From Catonia carolina (Eukaryota; Arthropoda; Insecta; Hemiptera; Achilidae), in the NCBI GenBank assembly GCA_035578175.1, contig JAQMRL010000011.1, forward strand, positions 2,367,501 through 2,431,500: 64,000 nt of DNA. Reading direction: 5' to 3'. Within the stretch, counting starts at the first letter, position 1; each line of letters opens with the position of its first letter. Position numbers and translations under genes: made by a program. Shown here piece after piece: positions 1-11,600 of the stretch. The notes beneath the pieces are model-generated. The model had not been told where the DNA came from. It worked only from the letters and a program-made list of their open reading frames with translations, and did not search any database.

Positions 1-620
1 TAAACGTGTAATAATTTTCAAATCTTAATCAGGAATCTAATCCAAGTTCTATTGCTTATAGTCCAGCATGCTGATCACTGTGCTATAAAGGCTGTTCATT
101 TTGTTTTAACATTTAAAAAATATGTTTACAACATTGTTGGCAAAAAGATTCTCAAAGATTAAAAAATAAAATTATCTAATTTTTCATGAATTATGTTTTC
201 TGAATAATAAATTAAACAAATAATTACAATTTTATTTATTTGGGAGTCTACTGTATGTTGTTCTGTACAATCATTATGCATTTCACCTTCAATTTTTTTT
301 CTCTTTCTTCTTATTACTTCTTAGCAAGGTTGCCAATCATTCGCTATAGGCATATTTATATTTTTATAAATTTGTCATTATTTCATTCTTACGCACATTT
401 TTTGTCTTCATTAGTTCATCAATTAGCAAGTTTTTAAGCGGTTATATTAAGGCTTTATTATGTAATTTAATAGATATTTACTGAGGCCTCTTTTGATCTT
501 GTAATTAAATTTGTAATGCTTGTAATAATTTTTGTTGTTTCTTATTAAATAAATGATTTTATTTTTTAATTTTATTTTGTAAATAATATTTAATCAAAAT
601 TAATTTAATGATCATCGAGT
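1..620. other. AT-rich DNA, nothing recognised
   Basis: Low-complexity AT-rich sequence with only short chance frames. No match to the missing N-terminal exons of unc79 was seen. Confidence 0.6.
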
Positions 621-700
621 GGGAAGAACTAAATAATAGAGTAAACCTCTTCATTCAAAGTAATATATGGTGGGGTAGGCCTTCTAGTAACCATAAGATT

Positions 701-1345
701 TACAGGGTCTGTCCAATAAGTATCTGTATTGAGGTTATAAAAAGAATTATTGCAGATATATGTACAGCGATTTAAAATTCTTTGAAGTACTCTCCTTGGG
801 CACAAAGACACTGCTGCCAGAGGTTTTTCCAGTTTTGGTATGCGTCCTGGAAGTCCTCAACTGTTGTCATATACCACATCATAGCACTCTTGAATTGCTG
901 TATTCGTCCAAAAATTATGTCCTTTCAGGTTTCTTTTGAGCTTTGAGAAGAGAAAGAAGTCGCACGGACCAACAGCGTGGTCACAATGATGCATGTGCGA
1001 CTGGTTGCATTGTTATGATGGAGATAGAGAATCCAGGTTTCATTGATCTCTCTTTGGATGCGGTGGACCCTTGCTCTCAAACTCATGAACTCTTTGTGAA
1101 CGCATAGTGGTCACATTGTTATCGGTTATTGTTGAAAAAGGACATCATGTACGTTGTTTATCTAGCATCTCTTCTCGACCTTTCTTAAATTTGTTGTACC
1201 ATCAAAAATACTTCCTCCATTCATGGTTTCATCTCTGAAAGCCATTTGAAGTTTAGCGCAAAACTTAATGGCATAACAATGCTCAAGGTTTCGCTGTATC
1301 TTGTCTGCTGACAAGTGATTACAACTTGGGTTCACTTCTCGCATG
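701..1345 (-). mobile_element. Decayed mariner-like transposase remnant
   Basis: Read on the minus strand, it begins at 1344 with a transposase N-terminal helix-turn-helix stretch (AIKFCAKLQMAFRDETMNGG) and ends near 780 with a mariner C-terminal pattern (FQDAYQNWKNLWQQCLCAQG). Between them, pieces such as FFLFSKLKRNLKGHNFW appear in other frames. A candidate terminal repeat, CAGGGTCTGTCCAATAAG, sits at 703 next to TA. The frame is broken many times and the other end is not clear. Confidence 0.7.
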
Positions 1346-1439
1346 ATCTACACACTTCAGAGGCTCAGAGGTAATTGAGTCAGGCCTTTCCACATACCTG
1401 ACATCCCCTACCACCAATTCCACCCGAATTCACCCTCTG

Positions 1440-3472
1440 CAGGTTTCTTTCAGCAGGAAAAAATCAGTATAAATAATTATTGGATAGATTCCAAATTTCA
1501 TTTTTTATATTAAATATAAATTTAATTTAAATATATGTAGACTTCATAAATTTTTATGTATGAGTCAAATCATAGAATTAGTTTTGATGTATTTTCTGAT
1601 TATAGAATAAAATTTTTATGGAATTTTCTTTTTTACATTGTTAGAATAGCAATCGTTGTAAAATATTTTTATTTTGTTTTCTGCTCACAAAATCCTTCCA
1701 CTAAATAAATCTTATGCTAGCCTGCTTCTGTATAACAGTGTAAAACACAAGATCCTAGTTTCCATTTCAAATATGGCTTTGAAAATTTAATGCATTAAAA
1801 TGTATTGAATTTTCATAATTATTGTACTGGCTAATGATTAGACTTTAAATAATTAAAAATATTTATAAATGTTGTAACTTTTTTGTTAAATATTTCCTTT
1901 ATCTAAAAATAAAAAAGGAATATTCATCTTCTGATAGTCAACCTTAAATACTTATTTCCAATACCTGGATCCATTATTTGTAGTGTTGTATTTAGGTAAA
2001 TAACTTAAAATTGTGTGGCTTTTTAATATTTTATGAGTTGTTTTTGGAGTTGTTGGATATTTTGAATTTTCTGATCAGTCCATTTCATAAAGATTTATTA
2101 ATTTTCTAATGATTTTGTCCTTAAAAAGATGTTCTTTTCTGTATTTTAGGAAATATTTATTAAATCAGAATAGGGCGTTTGAATGGTAGTCTTGCCATAT
2201 TCTAAACTTTTTATTGAGTATTATTGTTGTCTATATTGTTTATTTCCTTATAGTCTATTTTGTTCCATTTTATCTGTCTAAATGTCTCCATTTGTTAATC
2301 TGTATATTATAATTGTCCTTTTTACAGTTTTATTCCCTGTTGTCGTAATTAATGTGTATCATTTGTTTATTTGTGTTTATTTTTATTCGATTACTGTATT
2401 GTAAATTTTTTGTACATGTAACATATCTACGTGTTTTATATTCTTCACTTGAATCCTTATCTATCAGAAGCACGATTCATTTAAATTTTCCATTATGTTT
2501 GTTGTTTATATGTTTGTTTTCTTTATTAACAATCAGTGTTCATAAATGTTAAAGAAATTTGATAAATAAATTTAATCTAAATATATTATTAATATTAATT
2601 TTATAAGTGGATGTTTCAGTAAAATATTAAAATATTTATCTGAGTTCATTGATTCTCCTCCCTAATTTATCACCGTGTTTATTTGTCACCTATTTAGTGG
2701 GTAGTTTTTGAAGATTTAATACACAGTATTATTTATTGTAACAAAATAAAATAATTGTACTACAACAAATTACCAGTTAATTGGAGGAAAAGAAGAAAAC
2801 TCATAATTAAATATTTGTTTTATAAGTTTTAAAATTATATATTTCTTTCAATTACAAATTGAAGAGCTGAGTGGATGAAAGTGTTAGTGTCATTTTTTTA
2901 AACCTAGTTTTTATGATTGATGAATATTACATGCATATTTAGTGTTATTTAGGTGGCATAGAATGCTCTATTTCAACAGTTAAAGAAAATATTAGAGGAT
3001 GAAGGGGAAATGTACCTTATAATTTTGTGTTTTGTATTGAATTAAATGGTAAAGATAACCTTCTTCCTCTAGAATAGAATACATCATCATTTTTTACACA
3101 TTATCACTAACAGTTAACTCTAGTAATAAACTTTAAACGTCATCAATAAAAAGTGTTATTAAGAATTTCTTTAAAAGATTCTCTAATAAAAAACGTTGTC
3201 TTGTATTATTGAAATAGCGTACTGTTCATCCATTCTCAAAGGAAACAGAATTTTTGTGGATGAAGGAATTATATGCAGAGGAAAGTTGTAAAAAAAACTG
3301 ATATAGAAGAATAATGTTGAAAATTAACATTTGAAGAATTTTTAAATTCATTTATAATTTTTCATGAAGGGACAATAAGTAGGTACCAAAATAAAATCAC
3401 AACAAACTCAAAATAAGTTGGGAACTTTAGATTTTTGATCGCATTTTCCTCAAAACTATAATTTTGTAACAT
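1440..3472. other. AT-rich DNA, nothing recognised
   Basis: No coding match, RNA gene or known repeat was recognised. Frames here are short and T-rich. Undetected unc79 5' exons cannot be excluded. Confidence 0.5.
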
Positions 3473-3485
3473 AACAACTTCATCC
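3473..3485 (+). repeat. LINE target-site duplication, left copy
   Basis: AACAACTTCATCC, repeated exactly at 6620-6632. It marks the left edge of the LINE. Confidence 0.88.
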
Positions 3486-6400
3486 CGTGGGAGTTAGAGC
3501 TGGTCTCCTATCGGGCGCCACCCCAGGTGGCGGATAGGGGGATGCCTCCTAGATATAGGTGGTACCGAGGAAATGAAATACTCGGGGTGGACTAAAACAG
3601 CAACTTCAAGCGCCTGTACCCACATTGGGCGGCTTGCGGGAAGCGTCTGACCCAGAATGGGCGGCTGTAATTAACGGGAATAAACCCAAAATTCTGGTCC
3701 TCTAGTAAGGGGGTTGTGCAATAGGCCAGTACCCTATTCAAGGAAAAAATATTACACTTACAATACCCAGAATAGCCTCGGACAGGACAGGATTTTCGGA
3801 AATACAAACAGGACTAGTCAAAATAAAAAGAAGAATTGGATCGCGGATTGGTTGAAAATTGCTACATGGAATGTAAGAGGAATAAGAAATAAAGAAACAG
3901 AACTCTGTAAAATATTAAAAATACAAAACATAAATATTGCTGCTGTAACAGAAACTAAAATGAAAATGACTGGCTCAAAGTATGTAGAAGATTATGCTAT
4001 GTTTTATAGTGGTGTGGATCAAGAAAGCAGAGCAGCTAAAGGTGTAGCCTTATTGGTGGATAGGAAATGGGAGCAGAGAATCGTCGACTACAAGTTCATC
4101 AATGAAAGAATTATCACCATTAAGTTCAAATGTGATAGAAGACATCTGGTTGTAATTGGAGTATATGCACCCGAAGAAGGAAAAGAGGAAGAAACAGCCT
4201 TGCTTTATTGCACCTTGCAGGAAGAATTAGAGAAATACAATAAGAAGTGCAATGTACTTATAATGGGAGATCTCAATGCAAGAGTGGGTGCAGAACCAAT
4301 CAACAATGTGGTGGGCACTTTTGGAGAAAATGCTAAGAACAGAAATGGAGATAGCCTTAGAGATTTTGCTTCTTTCAATGAACTGAAAATTATGAATACT
4401 TTCTTTCGCAAAAAGGAAATACACAAATACACATGGGCGGCACGAGGTACAAGATCATTAATAGACTATATTATTGCTAATGGAAATATAGCAAAACAAG
4501 TAACAGATGTGAATGTCCTCCGTGGTTTTGACATATATTCAGACCATTACTTAGTTGTTGGTAAGATTGTGTTATATACTAAGTGGAAGAAAGTCAACAT
4601 AAAGGTAAAGACAATTAACAAAAATGAAGTTTTTAAAGTATACCTTTTGGAAGAAGATAGTGTCAAACATCTCTATCAACAGCGTATAAACTCCCACATT
4701 CAGAACACCCCAACTGCAGATAATATTGAGACTGAATGGAATAATATTAAAGATATCATCACAAAAGGTGCAAATGAAGCAATAGGTCGGAAAGTGAAAT
4801 ATAGAAGAAGGAAAGGTTTGAAAATATGGACAGAAGAAATAAAGGAAGCTATTAATGACAAAAATGAAGCATACAAAAGATATTTAGGAAACCAGACACC
4901 GCTAAATAGGAATGAATACCATGTTCTTAGAAATAAAGCCTCAAAAGTTGTAAGGAAAGCTCATCAAGAATCATGAGATAAGTTTATATCCACTATTGAA
5001 AATGATGTACATGGAAGGCAATCATTAGCTTACAAAGTCATGAAAGTCTTCAATAAGGCGGAAAGAGATACAATAAATGTCAATTGTATAGAAGCTAATG
5101 ATTGGATCAGGCATTATAAAGAGCTTTGGTGTGAGAAAACAGAACCAGATAAAAGTGAGACTCTCTGTGAAAATTGCAGTGTAGATGTGATAACTATGGA
5201 AGAACTGTCAAATGCACTGAGAAATACCAAAAATCGTAAAGCTCCAGGTTTGAATGGGATAAATATGGAGCTGCTGAAATATGGAGGAATACTTCTACAC
5301 CTCAGACTATTACATCTGTTTAATATGTGCTGGAAACAGAATCAGGTTCCCAAAGAATGGCTGCAGTCCAGGGTTATCTCATTATTAAGAAAGGTAACAG
5401 AGCGGATCCTCAAAATTACAGAGGCATCAGCCTTCTAGACACCACATATAAAGTATATGCCAGGATAATCAACAATAGGTTGAAAGTAATCACTGAGACA
5501 TTACTGTTGGAGGAACAAATGGGATTTCGTAAAGGTAGGTCATGCTCTGATGCAATTTTCACAATGAACCAAATCATTCCAAAAAGGCGAGAATACAACC
5601 TGGAAACTCACATGGCTTTCGTTGATTTCGCCAAGGCTTTTGACTCAGTTAATCGCAATCTATTATGGTGGGTTCTAGGATCAAGAGGATATCCCAAACA
5701 TATCATTCAATCTCTACAGAGCCTATATGAGAATACGACCATTTGCCTGCAAGTTCATGAACAATTGACTTCTGCCATTCATACAAACAAGGGAGTTCGA
5801 CAAGGATGTTGTGTATCTCCGACATTATTTAATATTTATGTTGACGACATGCTACGCACATGGAAGATGCTTGTGGACTCAGGTATGCAGCTTTCAAATC
5901 AAATATCGGTGAACTCGATTATGTATGCAGATGATCTCGTGATACTGCAGGAAAGTGAAGACGCCTTACAAAAAGCAGTATTTATGTTGGACAGAGTGGC
6001 TCAAAAATATAATTTACAAATTTCAACAATGAAAACAAAATCAATGGCTTTTAAAGGAAAAAACCCAGCAAGAACAAAAATAGAGCTGAATGGAAAGATA
6101 ATAGAACAGGTAAAACATTTCAGCTACCTGGGAACTGATGTAACTAAAGATAAAGATGTATATCACAAAATGGTGAAATTCCAGAGGATATGTGGCAGCA
6201 TACACAGAAACCTCAAAAACAGAACAAGGCAAGAAACTAGAATAAAATTTTATAATACAATAGCTATCCCAACATTACTTTATGGAAGTGAGAACTGGAT
6301 CCATACAAGGAAAATTGATAGTAATGTTCAAGCAGCGGAGATGAGGTTTCTACGTAGTGTGTATGGATGTTACAGAGCAGATAGAATTAGAAATGAAGAA

Positions 6401-6619
6401 ATCAGAAGAGCTTTGGGTGTCACACCCCTGCGTGAAAAAATTATCCACAATGGAAGACGCTGGTGCAGTCATTTAAATAGAATGGAACCAGGAAGACTAC
6501 CACTTGAAATTATGAATTACAAGCCAATAGGAAAACGGGATATAGGGAGACCGAGGAAAAGATGGGTATCGGAACAGGTTTAATCCAGCCTAATCCTTGA
6601 ACTGAAGATGATGATGATG
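3486..6619 (+). mobile_element. Near-complete RTE-like LINE
   Basis: A 3134-base insertion between exact 13-bp direct repeats. It has a GC-richer 5' leader (3486-3713), one long broken ORF with endonuclease and reverse transcriptase, and a short GATGAT tail (about 6606-6619). A simple-repeat 3' tail instead of poly(A) is typical of RTE-clade elements, which is the reason for this tentative clade assignment. The retained leader and intact duplication suggest a fairly young, full-length insertion upstream of or within the 5' part of unc79. Confidence 0.85.
3714..6583 (+). pseudogene. LINE ORF: APE endonuclease + reverse transcriptase, broken
   Basis: The protein would nick target DNA and copy its own RNA there. 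The endonuclease part starts with LKIATWNVRGIRNKE (about 3852) and continues through AVTETKM, IMGDLNARVG, SLIDYIIA and SDHYLVV, which are the usual APE-type catalytic blocks. The reverse transcriptase part has FVDFAKAFDSVNR (Asp at 5624), RQGCCVSPTLFNIY and YADD at 5924-5935. The C-terminus ends in a basic GRPRKRW motif before TAA at 6581. Two lesions are visible: an in-frame TGA at 4974-4976 and a one-base frame change near 5385-5400. Otherwise both halves read cleanly, so inactivation is recent or the lesions are allelic or assembly errors. Confidence 0.88.
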
Positions 6620-6632
6620 AACAACTTCATCC
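6620..6632 (+). repeat. LINE target-site duplication, right copy
   Basis: AACAACTTCATCC, the exact partner of 3473-3485. Confidence 0.88.
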
Positions 6633-7081
6633 GCTAAGGTCTTCAGTTATACTGTTGTGTACTTTTTTCAATTATAAAACTAACTGATCTACATAATCAT
6701 TTAAAATATTTCTAAATTTATGCTAAATTAATATGTTATCTTCAGCATGACACTTATGCCACTTTTCCTAATACAAATGGAAATTGTGAAAGTAAACAAA
6801 GTGAAAAAACTTACAGGCAAGAAAAATTAGTATTGTTTCAAATATACTAACCATAATTTTTTCCTATTGTACTATTAATAAAATAATTATGCTGGTATCT
6901 ATGTACACACTTAATTATTAAGTATGTAAAACTTTTTGTATACATTTGGTATGGTTGGGTTCATGTTTTTTGCATGAATTCTTTCTTATTATATCAAAGT
7001 AGTGACTTTGCTAAGTTACTTCAAACGAATACACACAATACATGTTTTTAGCAAGATTATTTTTACATTGATGATGTTTTA

Positions 7082-7083
<2 letters not shown>

Positions 7084-7150
<67 letters not shown>
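7084..7150 (+). repeat. (ATT)n microsatellite
   Basis: Over 20 uninterrupted trinucleotide units of TTA/ATT. Likely length-variable. Confidence 0.97.
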
Positions 7151-7329
7151 CTTCAAGTTTATACAGATTTTTAAAAGCAAGCTTTTTTAAAAATAAAACA
7201 ATTTAAATTCTGCAAAATCATTTAGAAGTATACTAATATCAGTATTTTAATTTGATATACCAGTAGATTATAAAATTGCAGATAATATCTATTGATGCAT
7301 GGTAATTTCAATATATAAATATCTAGTTA

Positions 7330-7354
7330 ACTCTCTCTCTCTCTCTTTCTTTCT
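7330..7354 (+). repeat. (CT)n microsatellite
   Basis: A short run of CT units grading into CTTT. Confidence 0.9.
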
Positions 7355-8509
7355 ATTGATATTGCTTCATATTGAAACTTTGCTTCAGACATCCAAAATA
7401 ATTAATTCAATAAATAAGCTTTTTTTCTTATTTGTATCAAATTAATAATTTTTCTAAAATTAGCTATTTAAATTGCTTATTATTATCTTAGTTTGAATTA
7501 ATATAAATAAAATGATTTCTTTGGTCTATCGTAGATTTTATTTTAGATTTATATCATTAATTTTTTCTTTTTTTTACCATTTGTTTATTTTATAAATATT
7601 AAATTGATATAATTTTATGTATGTAAAACGTATTTCCAGTTAGTGACAAAAATAAATCCATTTTGCCTTTTATTTTGTAAATATAATAGTGTATGACGTT
7701 AGACATTTGGTTTAATTTTAGTATTTCTAAATAAGTGAAAATAGTTTTATTATGATTTTGTTTGTATTATTAATCATTAATTCATAAAAAGTCATTTTGA
7801 TAAAAGGAGAGAGAATGAATTGTCTAAAAGGATAAATATTTTCTCTGGTATGTTTTCTACTTTACATGTACTCGTATAAATTTACATAATGTCTCAGGGC
7901 GATGTAAATATAAATTTGGAAGTAATTTTTTGATTTATATGATATTTTTATCACTTTTCCATGTATAATATTCTTTTTGAATTTCACTTTTATATCATGA
8001 CACATCTTTTGATTCCATTCAAAAGCGGTTTGAAGACTGTTAATTTTTAATTTGGTGAACTCAAGTTTTAAGTAAATGTTCCCAAGTTGGATTCCTGACT
8101 AAAACTGGAATTCATGTATACTGTAACATAATTGTGTGTTTATAAGAAGACATGGCGAACTACCTCATTTATCATTATATTCAGTTAAACCTCTAGGACT
8201 TCAAACAAGTATTTTGGTTGTTGACCTAAACAACTATACATATAGTGTTTTATGTACTACTAAAGTCACTAATAATTAAACAGATTTTTGGCTTTATAAC
8301 CAGAATTCAGTTATGTTGTAATTTCATTCTGTGTTAAGTGTACGTATGTCAAAAATGATGTAATAGAAAACTTATTTCAAAATAGCATTCATAAGCCTTT
8401 GTGATTTGTGTCATTATTGTAGAGAATAATTTCCGAATTTGTTCTTTATAGATAAAATGTTTATGTAATTATATTTTTAATTTACATTATTGATCTGTTT
8501 TTGCTGTAG

Positions 8510-8671
8510 CTGTTCTTAAAGATGTTACAAGCTCTCCACTTGAAATGCTTAAAACTCCTGAAAAAGATTCTGTCCGTCTTGGTTTGTATCCAAATCTTGA
8601 CTATAAAGGACTTTACAATGCTCTAGCCCAGATCGTTGATGTTGCTCCCTTACTCCAGTATGGACTTCATG
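8510..8671 (+). CDS. unc79: unc79 window exon 1
   Basis: First recognisable exon. It follows a TGTAG acceptor, opens with the last two bases of a codon, and ends one base into the next codon before GTATGT. It encodes 53 full codons, including YPNLDYKGLYNAL and VAPLLQYGLH, which match the segment around residue 100-170 of animal UNC79. No open start lies just upstream, so it is an internal exon. Confidence 0.9.
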
Positions 8672-11600
8672 GTATGTATTTTATTTAGAAATTTTTAATT
8701 TTTTAATTGCATTTACTGTTTAATTACACTAATTTTTAAACATTTTTTTATGTTTTTCAGCATTGTACAATATTATGTGGTTAAATGATATTTTAAATCT
8801 TAAAGATACGTCAACAAAATCTTTGAAAGTAAAATACAGTACTACCTCATTTATCCGGACTAATTGGGACCAGAAATGATCCAGAAAATTGAAAATCCAG
8901 ATAAACAGGAAACTAAAAGAAATTAATAAAAACAAAATGATATGGGAAAACTTACTCTATTTATTTTTTTTTGTACAGTGCTTAAAGGCTGGATAATCAC
9001 TCAGTTGTTGCACTACCACATAAAGCTGTTACATGTTGATAATATTTACAAATTGTAATTAATGATTAAGTTACTAGATTCCAATTAAATGATAATTTTA
9101 ACACAAGCTTTGATTTAGTTAGTGAGTTTCTTTTTAATTGAATTATAGAACTATTTGGCTACTTTTTTAGGGACACTATTAAAATCAAGAATTGTAACTA
9201 ATAATTTTTTTGTTTTCCAGCTTTTGGACAAGCGTTGCTTCAATGTTTAGGATGCTTAATGCCATTTCTTGATGCTGAACTTCTCGATACATTGCCATTT
9301 TTAACAGCTTCATCAATGGCTGTTCTTCCTAGCTCGTTGCATCAAGAAATTGTTAATTCTCTTTGTTTTTACATTCTTCCATTTACTATAAGTAAGTGCA
9401 TTGAATATAGTTATTTGTATGTAATTATTACTATAGATTATATCTGTGTGTTGTAATACAGATGAGTATAGTTCAGAGAGAGAGATACATGAGAACCAGT
9501 TTTAAAACAAGAACTGTCTGAGCAGATGGCTGTAGACTTATGTTTTTTTCCTGTGAGGTGTTGTCTAAGTATCAAGTATTAACACCACACCTCATATTTC
9601 CAGTATCTGCCAATTAATAATTGTTTTATTTAATTTTATGACTAAGTGCAGTGTCCTTTCTTTCAGTTCATCTGGGACTAGTCTTTCTATTGGAGCTGAT
9701 CAGATGTAGTTTTGTTAATGATTTATTATTTTGTGTGGACGTATTTGAGCTAGTGATGAGCTCAGCCTTGTTTATCAATTCTTCAGTGATTTTAAAGTAT
9801 TTATATCCACATTGTACTTCAATGTTCTCATTTTTCTTCATTCATTAAAATAATAAATATTCTGAATTTTACTTTTTAAATTTAACTTATGTTATCATCT
9901 TATGAAATAAATTAGTTGTGTGCTATTTTTTTGACATCAGTCTCTCGACTGATTTGATGCACTTTTCCAAGCTGTTCTATCTTGTGCAAGTTGTTTCATA
10001 TCTACATACCTGCAACACCCTTCATCTTTTGTAATTTTCTTTAAATATTCTAACCTTTGCCTCTCGCTACAATTCACTCCCTCAATATTACCCTCCATTA
10101 TTGATGGAGCAATACAATAAGATTGTGTGGCCTGTTGGCCTTTTTATTTCAAACTATATTTGGTACTTTATTATTTATGAATTTACTTATTATTATTAAT
10201 TATTTTTAATGAACTGTATGTAATTTGTATATTGTAGATTATGATAATATTCATATTGTAAGCATTTGTATTAAGTTGACTCTATTGCTTTGTAAGCTTA
10301 ATGACAATAAAATTTTATTTATTATATACCTGGATGTCTTAAGATGTGCCCCACTAGCTTATCCCTTCTTCTGGTAAGATGTTTCCGTAAACTTCTTCTT
10401 TCATCCACTCATCTAAGAACCTCTAAATTGTAATATTATTGGAATTATTAAAATCTTTAATGGTTTCTTTTTTTAATTACAGCTAGGATGACTGAAGACG
10501 AACAAGAAAGTTATGCTAGCCAATCAGTATCTGCTGTTGTGATGATGGTATTTCAATATTCAGAAGATATGGGTAATTTACAGCATTTTATAAAAGTGAT
10601 TAGTTTGTAAATTCTAAGTATTATTGTGTATTCGTAAGTAACATTGTTTAGACTTGTTTTGTAGGTATTTCTAACCTATTTTATAAATCTTTTAAGATCT
10701 AGTGACTAGGTAGAAAACAAAAATTTACTGTTCACAGCCACATTTTTAGTTAGTAAGAGACAGCTAAAAACTAGTTAACCATTAGAATAAGGCTGTAATT
10801 CTTCCATTCAGTAGAATTATAAAAAAACTGTTTTAAATTTTAGCATGAAATTGATGGTCAAGATAATAAAGGTAGATAATGACAAATTTGTAATCAAGAT
10901 CTGTACATCTATTATTCAAGAGCTTAATTAAATTAAAGGAAAGTTAATTGAAATTATGTAGTTGAAAGGAAGATGTGTCAAAGGTGGAAAGAACACCTTT
11001 TTGTTTTTGATATAGATTTTTCTTTGTACATTTCCAATCTGTTAAATGTTTTTTATTATAGATGCCATAAATAAGAGATTTAACTGATATGGCTGATTTC
11101 ATGTTGGTTTCAGCGCATCATTGTCAATTACTGGAATGTTTGATGATGATGAAAGGTCATTTAGTTAAAGACTTACTTTGTGTCATTGCTTATGGAACAT
11201 CTGGTGCAAGAGCATCAGCTGCGAAACTATTATTTTATTATTGGCCTACATTTAATTCAAGTCTTTTTGAGCGTAAAGGAGTTCCACCAAAATTCACAAG
11301 TAAGTTACTATGAGGTGTGTTTAGAAAGTAAGTTCCTACCCTTTAAAAAAAGGAAATACTAAAAATATTTTGATGATATCAGAATTTTTACATGAAAGAT
11401 CGTACATTAAACTGCTACATAATTCTACATAGTTTCCATCATTGTTCAGCCACTTTTAGCTGTTGACCAGCTTATCTAAACCTTCCTCAAAGAAACATCC
11501 CGTCAGTGAAGACAGACATAACTTAACAGCATTTTTTGCGTAGCCATCACATTCAAAGCACTTAGAGCGGACGCCAAATAAGCTTACCGGTTTCCTTAAG

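Larger units (their letters stand above)
6633..8509. other. AT-rich DNA before unc79 window exon 1
   Basis: Apart from two microsatellites it holds nothing I can name. It is probably an unc79 intron, because exon 1 of this window is internal. Confidence 0.5.

Noticed and set aside
240..437. Short frame as a possible missing unc79 5' exon
   Set aside because: The peptide is a T-rich hydrophobic run with no similarity to the UNC79 N-terminus, and no convincing splice sites.
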